A DNA stretch of 64,000 bases, from NCBI GenBank assembly GCA_041910015.1, contig JAYRRR010000012.1, positions 1 to 64,000 of the forward strand. Reading direction: 5' to 3'. This stretch comes from RPQJ01 sp041910015 (GTDB lineage: Bacteria; Pseudomonadota; Gammaproteobacteria; Steroidobacterales; Steroidobacteraceae). Of this stretch, positions 28,228 through 36,862 are shown in pieces. The notes under the pieces were generated by a model. That model had not been told where the DNA came from, did no database searches, and saw nothing but the letters and a program-made list of their open reading frames with translations. The translations under genes and the position numbers were made by a program. Position 1 is the stretch's first letter; the number at the start of each line of letters is the position of its first letter.

Positions 28228-29139
28228 ATGTCGAATGCTGCAACGATGGACTGGCTCCCGGCAGTGAAGGCGCAGATCGGCCGCGAGGTGCTGTCGCCAC
28301 AGACCGCCGTCGATTCCGTGAACCTGCCGATGATCCGCCGCTGGTGCGAGGCGATGGGTGAGCGCAGTCCGCAGTACATACTGGACGGAATTGCGCCGCC
28401 GGCCACGCTGTTCATGTGGACGATGGGTCATTTCCACCCCGACCTGACGCGCGAAGGCGGGTCGATGCCCGTGCTCGATCTGCTCGATGCGGCCGGGTTT
28501 GCCGCGGTGGTCGCGACCAATGTCGAGGAAGACTACTGCCGCGATCTGCGTTGTGGTGACGTCATCACCCAGCGGGTGACGCTCGACGGCATTTCGGAGG
28601 AGAAGACGACAGGGCTCGGGGTTGGACATTTCGTGACCTTCCGCCATGAGTTCACCGACCAGAAGGGTGAGGTGGTCGGCCGTACGCTGTTTCGTGTCCT
28701 GAAGTTCCGCCCGCCGGCAACGTCCGCGGCGGCGAAGAAGTCCCCGGTGCCGCGCCCGCCCGTCACCCGGGATGGAGCATTTTTCTGGGAGGGGCTCAAC
28801 CAGCATAGACTCCTCGTGCGCCAGTGCGGCAGCTGCGATCGACTGCACCATCCGCCGGGGCCGATGTGTCCCGCGTGCAATTCGCTCGAATGGCGTGCGC
28901 TCGAGTGCTCGGGGCGCGGCACGATCCACAGTTTCGTCGTCGTGCACCAGCCGCAGATGCGGGGATTCGAGTACCCGCTGCCGGTCGCGCTGATCGAGCT
29001 CGAGGAGGGCGTGCGCATGGTGGCGAATCTGCAAGGGGTCCCGCCGGAGCAGGTACGCATCGGCATGCCCGTCGAAGTGGATTATGTCGAAGTCGAGAAG
29101 GACTTCGTACTGCCCGTGTTCCGCCAACGGCGGGGGTGA
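28228..29139 (+). CDS. MaoC-DUF35 fusion, ChsH2-like enoyl-CoA hydratase subunit
   Basis: This is a 303-residue two-domain protein. Residues 20-165 are a MaoC hotdog domain without the catalytic Asp-x4-His pair. Residues 180-303 are a DUF35 domain, with a rubredoxin-like zinc ribbon (Cys200, Cys203, Cys214, Cys217) followed by an OB fold. This is the layout of mycobacterial ChsH2, which pairs with ChsH1 as hydratase. Its DUF35 part docks the aldolase Ltp2. All three partners are present here. It lies between the two dehydrogenase genes, 13 bases after the first, with AGGG before the ATG. Confidence 0.9.
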   Translation: MSNAATMDWLPAVKAQIGREVLSPQTAVDSVNLPMIRRWCEAMGERSPQYILDGIAPPATLFMWTMGHFHPDLTREGGSMPVLDLLDAAGFAAVVATNVEEDYCRDLRCGDVITQRVTLDGISEEKTTGLGVGHFVTFRHEFTDQKGEVVGRTLFRVLKFRPPATSAAAKKSPVPRPPVTRDGAFFWEGLNQHRLLVRQCGSCDRLHHPPGPMCPACNSLEWRALECSGRGTIHSFVVVHQPQMRGFEYPLPVALIELEEGVRMVANLQGVPPEQVRIGMPVEVDYVEVEKDFVLPVFRQRRG

Positions 29140-29146
29140 GGCCGGC

Positions 29147-30283
29147 ATGGACTTCAGCTACAGCGAAGAGCAAGAGGGGCTGCGCCAGCTGACGGCGCAG
29201 ATGTTCGATGACCGCGTCACCGACGAGTTCCGCCGCAACTGCTCCCGTTCCGGCGAACCCTTTGACCGGCAGCTCTGGCAGACACTTGCCGAAGCCGGTG
29301 TGCTCGGCACCGCGATTGCCGAAGATCACGGCGGTTCCGGGCTCGGCTTCACCGAGATCTGCCTCGCGCTCGAGGAACAGGGGCGCACGCTCGCACCGGT
29401 GCCGCTGCTGGCGACGCTCGTGCTCGGCGCGCTGCCCGTGCAGAAATTCGGCACGCCCGCGCAGCGCGCCGCCTGGCTGCCGCGCGTCGCGTCGGGCGAA
29501 GCCTTGCTCACCGCAGCGCTGGAGGAACCCGGAAGCGGCGATCCGCTCGTGCCGGCCGTGAAAGCGACCGCCGCCGGTGACGGCTGGCGTCTGCGCGGCG
29601 TGAAGGGCTGCGTGCCCTACGGCGCGCAGGCGCGCGCGATCCTTGTTGCTGCGCGCACCGGCCGAAAGAGCGTCGGAGTCTTCATCGTCGACCCGCAGGC
29701 GAAGGGCGTAAGCGTCGAGGCACAGGCCACGACCAGCGGTGAGCCGCAGGCACAGGTCACGTTCACCCACGCCCTGGTGTCCGCCGCGGAGGCACTCGGC
29801 GATCCGCTGCAGGGCGCGGAGATCGTGGACTGGATGGTCGGGCGCGCCCACGTGGCGCTCGCCGCGCAGCAGGTCGGGGTCACGGCCGAGGCGCTGCGGC
29901 GCACGGCCGCGTACACCGCCGGGCGGGTGCAGTTCGGCCGGCCAACCGGGAGCTTCCAGGCCGTGCAGCACCGGCTCGCCGACGCCTTCATCGACATCGA
30001 GGCGCTGCGCTCGGTGTATCTGCGCGCACTCTGGGCGCTCGAGAACGATGTGCCGGCCGCCGCCGAAGTGGCGGCTGCGAAGTGGTGGGCTGCGCGTGCG
30101 GGGCACCGCGTGACGCACAGCGCCCAGCATTTGCACGGGGGGCTTGGTGCCGACATCGACTACCCGATCCACGCTTACCTCCTGCACGCGCGCCAGATCG
30201 AGCTGGCGCTCGGCGGCGCGACCCCCATGCTCGCCAGAATCGGCGCGCAGATTGCCGCAGGCGCGGTGAGTCCGTTGACCTGA
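29147..30283 (+). CDS. Acyl-CoA dehydrogenase, FadE28/ChsE1-like subunit
   Basis: This is a 378-residue member of the acyl-CoA dehydrogenase fold, clearly different from the protein two genes upstream. The FAD-binding and middle regions are eroded: there is no WITNG-type motif, and GVKGCVPYGAQARAIL stands in that place. The C-terminal part keeps VQFGRPTGSFQAVQHRLAD and HSAQHLHGGLGADIDYPIHAY. This pattern fits the partner subunit (FadE28/ChsE1-like) of the alpha2-beta2 dehydrogenases acting on steroid side chains. It starts eight bases after the MaoC-DUF35 stop, so it is tightly in the operon. Confidence 0.88.
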   Translation: MDFSYSEEQEGLRQLTAQMFDDRVTDEFRRNCSRSGEPFDRQLWQTLAEAGVLGTAIAEDHGGSGLGFTEICLALEEQGRTLAPVPLLATLVLGALPVQKFGTPAQRAAWLPRVASGEALLTAALEEPGSGDPLVPAVKATAAGDGWRLRGVKGCVPYGAQARAILVAARTGRKSVGVFIVDPQAKGVSVEAQATTSGEPQAQVTFTHALVSAAEALGDPLQGAEIVDWMVGRAHVALAAQQVGVTAEALRRTAAYTAGRVQFGRPTGSFQAVQHRLADAFIDIEALRSVYLRALWALENDVPAAAEVAAAKWWAARAGHRVTHSAQHLHGGLGADIDYPIHAYLLHARQIELALGGATPMLARIGAQIAAGAVSPLT

Positions 30284-30302
30284 TCCGGAGTACCAGACGG
30301 CC

Positions 30303-30722
30303 ATGACGGCCCAGATCACCTTCGACGACGTCCAGTCAGGCCAGGAGCTGCCGGGCCTCAACGTGCCCATCACCGCCTCGCTGATCGTCGCAGGCGCGAT
30401 CGCGACGAGCGACTTCTCGCTCGAGCATCACGACAGGGCACATGCACAGGCGGCCGGCATGCCCGACATCTTCATGAACATATTGACGAGCAATGGGCTC
30501 GTGCAGCGTTTCGTGCACGACTGGGCCGGGCCGGCGGCACGCATCAGGAATGTCAGGCTCCGCCTCGGGGCGCCGAATCTTCCCGGCGATACGATGAAGC
30601 TGTCCGGTGTCGTGACGGGCAAGGAAGTGGCCGGCAACGACCGGCTCGTGGAAGTCGCCGTGAGCGGCCGGAACAGCCGCGGCGAGCATGTCGCGGCCAC
30701 CGTACGTCTGACGCTGCCCTGA
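30303..30722 (+). CDS. MaoC-like hydratase, ChsH1-like catalytic subunit
   Basis: This 139-residue single hotdog-fold protein has the hydratase-2 motif Asp37-x4-His42 (SDFSLEHHD), so it can add water across an enoyl-CoA double bond. Alone it is a half-size hydratase. In mycobacteria ChsH1 supplies the catalytic residues and ChsH2 the second hotdog half, and the same division is visible here with the gene at 28228. It lies 19 bases downstream of the dehydrogenase and 20 bases upstream of the aldolase-like gene. Confidence 0.88.
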   Translation: MTAQITFDDVQSGQELPGLNVPITASLIVAGAIATSDFSLEHHDRAHAQAAGMPDIFMNILTSNGLVQRFVHDWAGPAARIRNVRLRLGAPNLPGDTMKLSGVVTGKEVAGNDRLVEVAVSGRNSRGEHVAATVRLTLP

Positions 30723-30742
30723 ATGAACCGGGAGGCGAAGCC

Positions 30743-31915
30743 ATGACACATCCATTGAAGGACCGGGCAGCCATCGTCGGCATCGGTGCGACCGAGTTCT
30801 CGAAGGACTCGGGACGCAGCGAACTGCAGCTCGCGGTGGAGGCTATCAAGGCCGCGCTCGACGATGCGGGCCTCGGCACACATGAAGTGGATGGCCTGTC
30901 CACCTTCACGATGGACAACAATCCGGAGATCGAGGTCTTCCGCAACATTGGTGGCCGGGAGCTCAAGTTCTTCAGCCGCATCGAGTACGGCGGCGGCGGG
31001 GCTTGCGCGCCGGTGCACCAGGCGGCGATGGCGGTGCACAGCGGCGTGGCGGACGTGGTGGTGTGCTATCGCGCGATGAACGAGCGATCGCAGTATCGTT
31101 TCGGCGCCTCCTACGTGCCGCCACCGCTGCCGTCGGCGGCGCTCGCCACGTTCAGCTGGACGCTGCCCTTCGGTCTCACGACGCCCGCTTCGTGGGTGGC
31201 CATGGCCGCGCAGCGTTACATGCACGACTTCGGGGCTACGACCGAGGACTTCGGCCGCGTGAGCGTCGCCGGTCGACGCATGGCCGCGAACAACCCGAAA
31301 GCCTGGTTCCACGGCAAGCCCATCACGCTCGCCGATCACCAGGCCTCGCGCTGGATAGTCGAGCCGCTGCGGCTCCTCGACTGCTGCCAGGAATCAGACG
31401 GCGCTGTGGCGATCGTCGTGACTCGCGCCGATCGGGCGCGGCACCTGAAGCAGAAGCCGGCGCTTATCCGTGCTGCTGCCCAGGGCGCCTGCGACGACCA
31501 GATGAACATGACGAGCTTCTACCGCAAGGACATCTCGGCGCTGCCGGAAATGCGGCTGGTCGCGAAGCAGCTCTATGCGATGGCGGGCATCGGGCCGCAC
31601 GACATCCAGACGGCCGTGCTCTACGATCATTTTTCGCCGTTCGTGCTGCCGCAGATCGAGGCTTTCGATTTCTGCAAGCGTGGCGAAGCGAAGGATTTCG
31701 TGCGCGACGGCCAGATCGAACTCGGCGGTCGCCTGCCAGTCAACACGCACGGTGGGCAGCTCGGCGAGGCGTACATCCACGGTGTCAATGGCGTCGCGGA
31801 AGGCGTGCGCCAGCTGCGCGGTACCTCATCGAACCAGGTGTCAGGGGTCGAGCATGTGCTCGTCACCGCGGGCACGGGTGTGCCGACCAGCGGCCTGATT
31901 CTCGCGGCGGACTGA
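30743..31915 (+). CDS. ltp2: Thiolase-fold aldolase, Ltp2-like (lipid-transfer protein type)
   Basis: This is a 390-residue thiolase superfamily protein of the SCP-x/lipid-transfer type: DRAAIVGIGATEFSKDSGRS at the N-terminus, then GGGGACAPVHQAAMAV at the usual nucleophile position. AVLYDHFSPFVLPQIEAF and NTHGGQLGEAYIHGVNG lie in the C-terminal half. With ChsH1/ChsH2-like genes upstream, the best match is Ltp2, a retro-aldolase that cleaves 17-hydroxy-steroid C22-CoA into a 17-ketosteroid and propionyl-CoA. It is the last gene of the operon. A related acetyl-CoA acetyltransferase role is the alternative, but the DUF35 partner argues for aldolase. Confidence 0.88.
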   Translation: MTHPLKDRAAIVGIGATEFSKDSGRSELQLAVEAIKAALDDAGLGTHEVDGLSTFTMDNNPEIEVFRNIGGRELKFFSRIEYGGGGACAPVHQAAMAVHSGVADVVVCYRAMNERSQYRFGASYVPPPLPSAALATFSWTLPFGLTTPASWVAMAAQRYMHDFGATTEDFGRVSVAGRRMAANNPKAWFHGKPITLADHQASRWIVEPLRLLDCCQESDGAVAIVVTRADRARHLKQKPALIRAAAQGACDDQMNMTSFYRKDISALPEMRLVAKQLYAMAGIGPHDIQTAVLYDHFSPFVLPQIEAFDFCKRGEAKDFVRDGQIELGGRLPVNTHGGQLGEAYIHGVNGVAEGVRQLRGTSSNQVSGVEHVLVTAGTGVPTSGLILAAD

Positions 31916-31949
31916 CAGGGCAGGATCAGCGGCGAAGGGGGTCGCCGTC

Positions 31950-32112
31950 ATGATCCGCAGGAATCTCGAGGGCATCGACGCCCTGGCCCAGGTCCGTCAG
32001 ACCAACGGCTTCCTCGAGGCGCTCAACGGACCGCTTCCGTCCGCCACGCGACGCGCACGCGGCTTCAAGCGATTGTCCACTCTCCGCACCGTGATCTTCC
32101 TGATCGCCGGCC
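31950..32112 (+). pseudogene. ISL3-family transposase, C-terminal remnant
   Basis: About 54 codons match the end of ISL3-type transposases as I know them: RQTNGFLEALNG, ARGFKRLSTLRTVIFLIAG. In intact copies this is followed by KLDF and a short tail. Here the match stops at IAG and unrelated sequence begins. Everything upstream of LEGIDAL is missing, because the aldolase gene ends only 34 bases earlier. So it is a decayed fragment, not a working element. It sits at the boundary between typical GC-rich DNA and the lower-GC sulfatase gene. Confidence 0.7.
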
Positions 32113-32148
32113 ATGCGACGGCGATCGGGGAGGGGCTTGGGACCGCGT

Positions 32149-33591
32149 CTAGCGCTCGGCGTTGATGCTGGCGAGGTCTCCAGGCAGCGCGGGCGAAAGA
32201 TGCATACGCTCGAGTACGTGCTTGACCTCGATCTCCAGCAGGATCGGCTTCTGAGCCTGCGCCGCCAGCTCGTTCGCACGATTCTCCAGGATCCGCACCT
32301 TGTCTGGATTCCCGGCGGCAACATCCGTGGTCTCGGAAGGGTCCTTGGCGACATCGTAGAGTTCGACGGACTGCGGCAGCAGTGTGTGCCAGATCAGCTT
32401 CCAGTCACCCTGGCGGACGGCAGCCCGAAATGGCTCGATATTGTAGACAACCTCGGTGCGGGGAGAGGGCTTGCCTTCGCTGAGAGTTGGCCACACGTCG
32501 ATGCCGTCAAGGGGCTTGCTCTGGTCGAGGCTGCCGCCGGCCAGTTTGACGAGCGTCGGGTAGAGATCGACCGTGTGAATGGGTTCGTTGACGGTGATGC
32601 CCTTGTTGATATGGCCGGGCCAGTTTGCAAAAGCGACGACGCGCGTGCCGCCTTCGTACAGACTGCCTTTCCCGTCACGATATGGGCCGTTGTCCGCAGG
32701 AAGGACAACTTTCGACATATCGGTAATCGCACCCGCAAACATCGGGTTGCGGGTTCCGCCATTGTCGCTCTGAAAAACGATCAGCGTATTGGCGAGCATG
32801 TTCTTCCGCTTCAGGGCCGCTGCGACACGGCCGATCTGCTCGTCCATTGCAGTGGCGCTCGCCGCATAGGCCCGGCGGCTTGGGTCCTCGATATCCTTGT
32901 ATCTGTCCAGATAGTCTTGCGGTGCCTGATAAGGCGTGTGAACGGCATTGAAAGCAAGGTAGAGAAACAGCGGCTTTGCCGTGTTGTGCTTCTCGATGAG
33001 CTTGACTGCATCGTTGCCAAGGAGCGTCGTGGTATAGCCTTCCTCATCGACGATCTCGTTGTTGCGGAACCAGTCCGTCTTGCCGTCGACCTTGTGGGTG
33101 AAATAGTCAATCTCGCCGATCAGCGGCCCATAGGCGTAGTCGAAGCCGCGCTGTCGCGGCCAGTACTTCTGATCCGCATGTCCGAGGTGCCACTTGCCGA
33201 CAATGGCGGTTTCGTATCCAGCAGCCTTGAGCGCTTGAGGCAGCAGCCACTCGTCTGTTGCAAGGCCATAGGTGTGGCCTTGCGGGATGACCGCGGTCTG
33301 GAGCCCGTAGCGCATCGGATATCGCCCGGTCATGAGCGCGGCGCGCGTGGGCGTGCACATCGGCTGAGCGTAATATTCTTCGAGCTTCACGCCCTCGGCC
33401 GCCAGAGCGTCGAGGACCGGAGTCTTGATGTCTGACCCATGGAATCCGACATCCTTCCATCCCAGATCGTCCGCCATGATGATCAGGATGTTCGGCTTGC
33501 CATCGGCAGCATGCGCTGCGCCATGGTCTCCCGCCGACATCAGGAGCAACAGGAGACCGGAGAACAGGAGAGAGGCCGGAATTCTCGTCAT
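32149..33591 (-). CDS. Exported type I sulfatase (CTPTR active site), lower-GC gene
   Basis: This is a 480-residue secreted sulfatase. A signal peptide ends near Ala29 (AHA|AD). The metal site DDLGW (41-45) follows, and the formylglycine-forming Cys79 lies in C-T-P-T-R. Then come GRYPMRYGLQ, GKWHLGH with Lys and His ligands, and SDNGG. It hydrolyses a sulfate ester in the periplasm and needs a formylglycine maturase not present here. ATG 33591 has GGAGTG before it. Bases 32941-33060 are 51 % G+C by count, well below the 66 % of neighbours, and a transposase remnant abuts the 3' end, so it was probably acquired by transfer. Confidence 0.92.
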   Translation of the reverse strand: MTRIPASLLFSGLLLLLMSAGDHGAAHAADGKPNILIIMADDLGWKDVGFHGSDIKTPVLDALAAEGVKLEEYYAQPMCTPTRAALMTGRYPMRYGLQTAVIPQGHTYGLATDEWLLPQALKAAGYETAIVGKWHLGHADQKYWPRQRGFDYAYGPLIGEIDYFTHKVDGKTDWFRNNEIVDEEGYTTTLLGNDAVKLIEKHNTAKPLFLYLAFNAVHTPYQAPQDYLDRYKDIEDPSRRAYAASATAMDEQIGRVAAALKRKNMLANTLIVFQSDNGGTRNPMFAGAITDMSKVVLPADNGPYRDGKGSLYEGGTRVVAFANWPGHINKGITVNEPIHTVDLYPTLVKLAGGSLDQSKPLDGIDVWPTLSEGKPSPRTEVVYNIEPFRAAVRQGDWKLIWHTLLPQSVELYDVAKDPSETTDVAAGNPDKVRILENRANELAAQAQKPILLEIEVKHVLERMHLSPALPGDLASINAER

Positions 33592-33821
33592 GCAGCACTC
33601 CACAATGGAACCCCCGGAATTCAGAGTTTGCACATAGTAGGAGGCGCGAAGATTGCCGGTCAAATTGCCGATGTCGCGCAGGATCGGCATGACGAACCGT
33701 CATGCCGAGGCGCCCGCGGAATCCTCAGGCGTCTTCGCCCAGGCCCTCGGCCGGACGCAGCGCTTTCAGGGTGCGGTCAGTCGCGGCGGTCCGCTGGGAG
33801 TCCCGGTCGCGATGCCGTCGC

Positions 33822-35816
33822 TCACCCCAGCTCGGGCAGACCGAGGTTGCGCAGGTAACCGTAGGTGCTGGCGTAGTATCCGGGCGGGCGTGTGTGGTCG
33901 TCGGCATTTCCCGGCGGCACGAAGATCGCCATTCCCTGCCGCGCCCGCGTCAGCAGCACCCTGTACGCGTTCTCGAGAAAGCGGCGGTTGTCAGCATTGT
34001 GGACGTTCTGCCAGCGGCTGCCACGAAAGTCGTGGTGCGACCAGCCATCGCCGGTGCGACGCAGGTCGGCGTCCCAGGTGACGCAGGCCCAGTCGAGTTC
34101 GAGTCCCTGCACCTGGAATTCGGTGGCGCAGTCCTCCAGGTACCAGCTCGAGCGCACGTCTTCCGGGTCGTGCAGGAAGTAGTGCACCGGATCGGCGGGG
34201 AGCCGTACCTCGATGGCGTGGGGTTTCAGGCGCATGGCCTTCGAGGATGCGAGCAGCCCGTAGCGCTCGGTCCCGCGCGCACGCGTGCGCACCCAGCGTT
34301 TGGCGGCGTCGAGATCGCGGGTGATGACGATGGGGTAGCGGTCGCGAAACTCACGGAATTTGCGCGCCGCCTCGTCGCGTTCACCGTCCAGCAGCGCTTT
34401 CACGAAGGCAGAGACCTTCTCGGCACGGAACGAGCGCAGTGACACGGTCAGGTGCAGGTCATCGAAGAACCCGGTGTGCTGCCGCTCCCGGGCGATCCTC
34501 AACGGAGTGCCCGCACCGTACTCGGCATCCGTGAGCCGGTCCGAGATGCACAGGTGCCAGTGCGGGAAACGCGCGGCACAGGCTTCGATCCATGCTCCGA
34601 TGCCGGCCTCGCCGGTGTGGATCTCCTGTCCACCACCGACCAGACATATGACGACGGCCCAGCCATGATGCCTGTCCAGATACTCGAGCAGGAACTCCGG
34701 CTCGGAGCGGTCGAACCCCGCGATGCCCTTTCGCTGACGCATGAACTGGCTGGTCTTCGCGCGGTTCCATGCGCGCTGGGCCTCGTCGAAGATCACGACA
34801 CGATCGACGGGCGGGCGCTCGGCGTCACGCAGCGCTTCGTCGCGAAAATGGTGCACGTTCTGGATGAATGCCTTGACCGGCTTGCCCGCCTCGGACCTGG
34901 TCGCGCGCTGGCCTGCCCGCTTGCGACGCGCAACGTCATCGCGCGTCAGTGCTTCGCGCAGCAGCGCCACCAGCGGGCCGTTGCCAGAGAGAAACACGGC
35001 ATGCGTGTCGTCGTTGTCGCGGTGGGTCGTCGCGACGTTCAGACCGACGAGTGTCTTGCCGGCGCCGGGCACGCCGGTGACGAAGCAGATGAGCTTTTCG
35101 TCGCGATCCCGTGCACGGCGGATCAGGGCCTCGAGTCGACCTGTCGTGTCGGCGAGATTGCGGGCGCCGGCCTCGGCGCGAGTGATGTTCTCGACGCGGT
35201 TTCCTGCGTAGAGGTGCCGTGCGGCCTCGATGATCGTCGGAGTCGGGCGGTAGCGGCCGCCGATCCAGTCATCGTGATTCAGGTTCGACGGGAACTCCGC
35301 CTCCAGGTCAGCGAGCAGCGCAGGAACCTGCGCAGGCGAGAGCACCACCGGTTCGCAGACGCGGTCGGGCGCATAGCGCCGAGGCGGTGGTTCGCGCACG
35401 GCGGCGGCTGTGAGCACCAGCACCGGCACGATCGGCAGTGCATGGCTTGGTTCATGGAAGTTCTTGGTGTCGAGTGCGTACTCCCACACCTGCGCCTGGT
35501 CAGCGCGCTTCGCGAATCGCTCGCCGAACTTGAACTCGAGAACCACGACGCAGCCCGCGAGCAGCAGCACCGCATCCGCGCGCAATCCCATGCGCGGGAT
35601 CTCGAACTCGAGCAGCAGTGTGCCGGAGCGGCCAGACAGCCAGCCTCTCAGCAGCTGGATCTGTGCGCGCCAGGCATCGCGCTGGTCGGGTTCCACGGTG
35701 CGGCTGCGCAGGGCGAGCTGGCCCACCACTTCCGCCGTCGAGTGCTGGAGGAAATCCGCGATGGATGCGCGGTACCAGGCGCGGGGAAGGGCTGAGGGTG
35801 GGGCGGCCGAACTCAT
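33822..35816 (-). CDS. DUF2075 P-loop NTPase with N-terminal nuclease-like domain
   Basis: This is a 664-residue protein. Residues 60-110 carry a PD-(D/E)xK-like core, with Asp81 in GLRADAVLLL and Glu94-x-Lys96 in VVLEFKFG. The NTPase begins with Walker A GVPGAGKT (248-255), Walker B VVIFDEAQ (341-347), and helicase-like late motifs FQVQGLELDWACVTW and YRVLLTRARQGMAIF. This is the COG3410/DUF2075 type, related to superfamily 1 helicases and Schlafen-like proteins. It would act on nucleic acid. Relatives occur near defence genes, but no partner genes flank it here. ATG 35816 was chosen; a TTG three codons upstream is possible. Confidence 0.82.
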   Translation of the reverse strand: MSSAAPPSALPRAWYRASIADFLQHSTAEVVGQLALRSRTVEPDQRDAWRAQIQLLRGWLSGRSGTLLLEFEIPRMGLRADAVLLLAGCVVVLEFKFGERFAKRADQAQVWEYALDTKNFHEPSHALPIVPVLVLTAAAVREPPPRRYAPDRVCEPVVLSPAQVPALLADLEAEFPSNLNHDDWIGGRYRPTPTIIEAARHLYAGNRVENITRAEAGARNLADTTGRLEALIRRARDRDEKLICFVTGVPGAGKTLVGLNVATTHRDNDDTHAVFLSGNGPLVALLREALTRDDVARRKRAGQRATRSEAGKPVKAFIQNVHHFRDEALRDAERPPVDRVVIFDEAQRAWNRAKTSQFMRQRKGIAGFDRSEPEFLLEYLDRHHGWAVVICLVGGGQEIHTGEAGIGAWIEACAARFPHWHLCISDRLTDAEYGAGTPLRIARERQHTGFFDDLHLTVSLRSFRAEKVSAFVKALLDGERDEAARKFREFRDRYPIVITRDLDAAKRWVRTRARGTERYGLLASSKAMRLKPHAIEVRLPADPVHYFLHDPEDVRSSWYLEDCATEFQVQGLELDWACVTWDADLRRTGDGWSHHDFRGSRWQNVHNADNRRFLENAYRVLLTRARQGMAIFVPPGNADDHTRPPGYYASTYGYLRNLGLPELG

Positions 35817-36046
35817 CGGCAGCAAGCCTACCAGGGCATGGGCTCACGCTCGAGGACTCGCTCCGGCAGGCAGCCACAGGACGCACGGGATCACACCGCT
35901 TGCGCAGGTCGATGGGACGTCGGTCATGTACCCGCCCGAGCTGGTTTTGCCCTATCCTCGCCTGTGAGGTCCGCCGAGGCGCCCGTCGAATCGTCACCGC
36001 GGAGCTTTCAGGATCGATTCGAACAACACGTCATGGGAGGTCCAGG

Positions 36047-36772
36047 ATGTTTGCGAAACTCGTAGCCGAATTCATCGGCACGTTCTGGCTCGTGCTTGGA
36101 GGCTGCGGCAGCGCCGTGCTCGCAGCAGCTTTCCCGGAAGTCGGCATCGGATTGCTGGGTGTTTCCCTGGCGTTCGGCCTGACGGTCGTGACCGGGGCCT
36201 ACGCGCTGGGTCCCATTTCCGGCGGACATTTCAATCCGGCCGTGTCGGTCGGCCTGTGGGCGGGCGGCCGGTTTCCCGCGGCGCACCTGGGTCCGTACAT
36301 CGTCGCGCAGGTCGCCGGAGGCGCCGTCGGTGCCGCAGCGCTGTATCTGATCGCAAGCGGGCAGTCGGACTTCAGTCTCGCGGGCGGGTTCGCCTCGAAC
36401 GGGTACGGCGAACACTCGCCGGGCGGGTATTCGCTCATGGCCGCGCTGGTCTGCGAAGTCGTCATGACGTTCATGTTCCTGATCGTCATCCTTGGCGCGA
36501 CGCATCGCCGGGCACCGGTGGGCTTTGCCGGCCTGGCGATCGGACTCGCCCTGACGCTCATTCACCTGATCAGCATACCGGTGACGAATACCTCGGTGAA
36601 TCCGGCGCGCAGCACGGGTCCTGCGCTGTTCGTCGGCGACTGGGCGCTCGGTCAGTTGTGGCTGTTCTGGGCAGCACCGCTCATCGGGGCCGCGTTGGCC
36701 GGAATCGTCTACAGATCGCTGCTCGAAGGCGATCGGGAAGAGCCGGCAATCACCGGTCGCTCAGCGTCATAG
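36047..36772 (+). CDS. aqpZ: Aquaporin Z, water channel
   Basis: This is a 241-residue inner-membrane channel with six helices. Both NPA boxes are intact (63-65 in SGGHFNPAVSVGL and 185-187 in SVNPARSTGPA). The narrow selectivity filter of a water-specific aquaporin is present: Phe43, His173 and Arg188. Length and residues match E. coli AqpZ, so water rather than glycerol is the cargo. GGGAGG precedes the ATG. A 9-bp stem terminator follows the stop. It is a single gene on its strand, unrelated to its neighbours. Confidence 0.96.
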   Translation: MFAKLVAEFIGTFWLVLGGCGSAVLAAAFPEVGIGLLGVSLAFGLTVVTGAYALGPISGGHFNPAVSVGLWAGGRFPAAHLGPYIVAQVAGGAVGAAALYLIASGQSDFSLAGGFASNGYGEHSPGGYSLMAALVCEVVMTFMFLIVILGATHRRAPVGFAGLAIGLALTLIHLISIPVTNTSVNPARSTGPALFVGDWALGQLWLFWAAPLIGAALAGIVYRSLLEGDREEPAITGRSAS

Positions 36773-36787
36773 CACTTGCTTCCCGGA

Positions 36788-36811
36788 AGGGTGCCGGGCG
36801 ATCGGCACCCT
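36788..36811 (+). terminator. Hairpin after aqpZ
   Basis: AGGGTGCCG (36788-36796) pairs exactly with CGGCACCCT (36803-36811) around a six-base loop, 15 bases after the aqpZ stop. No T-run follows, but the position is right for ending aqpZ transcription before arsC. Confidence 0.6.
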
Positions 36812-36862
36812 CCCGAACGCCGTGGTGGCGAATTCTTCGACCGGACCCGAACCACGCTGCCG

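Noticed and set aside
31950..32165. 71-codon frame as an intact small gene
   Set aside because: Its content is the C-terminal end of an ISL3 transposase followed by unrelated sequence, so it is a remnant.
31926..32354. Minus-strand frame overlapping the sulfatase 3' end and the IS relic
   Set aside because: Arg/Ser-rich shadow of the transposase relic and sulfatase.
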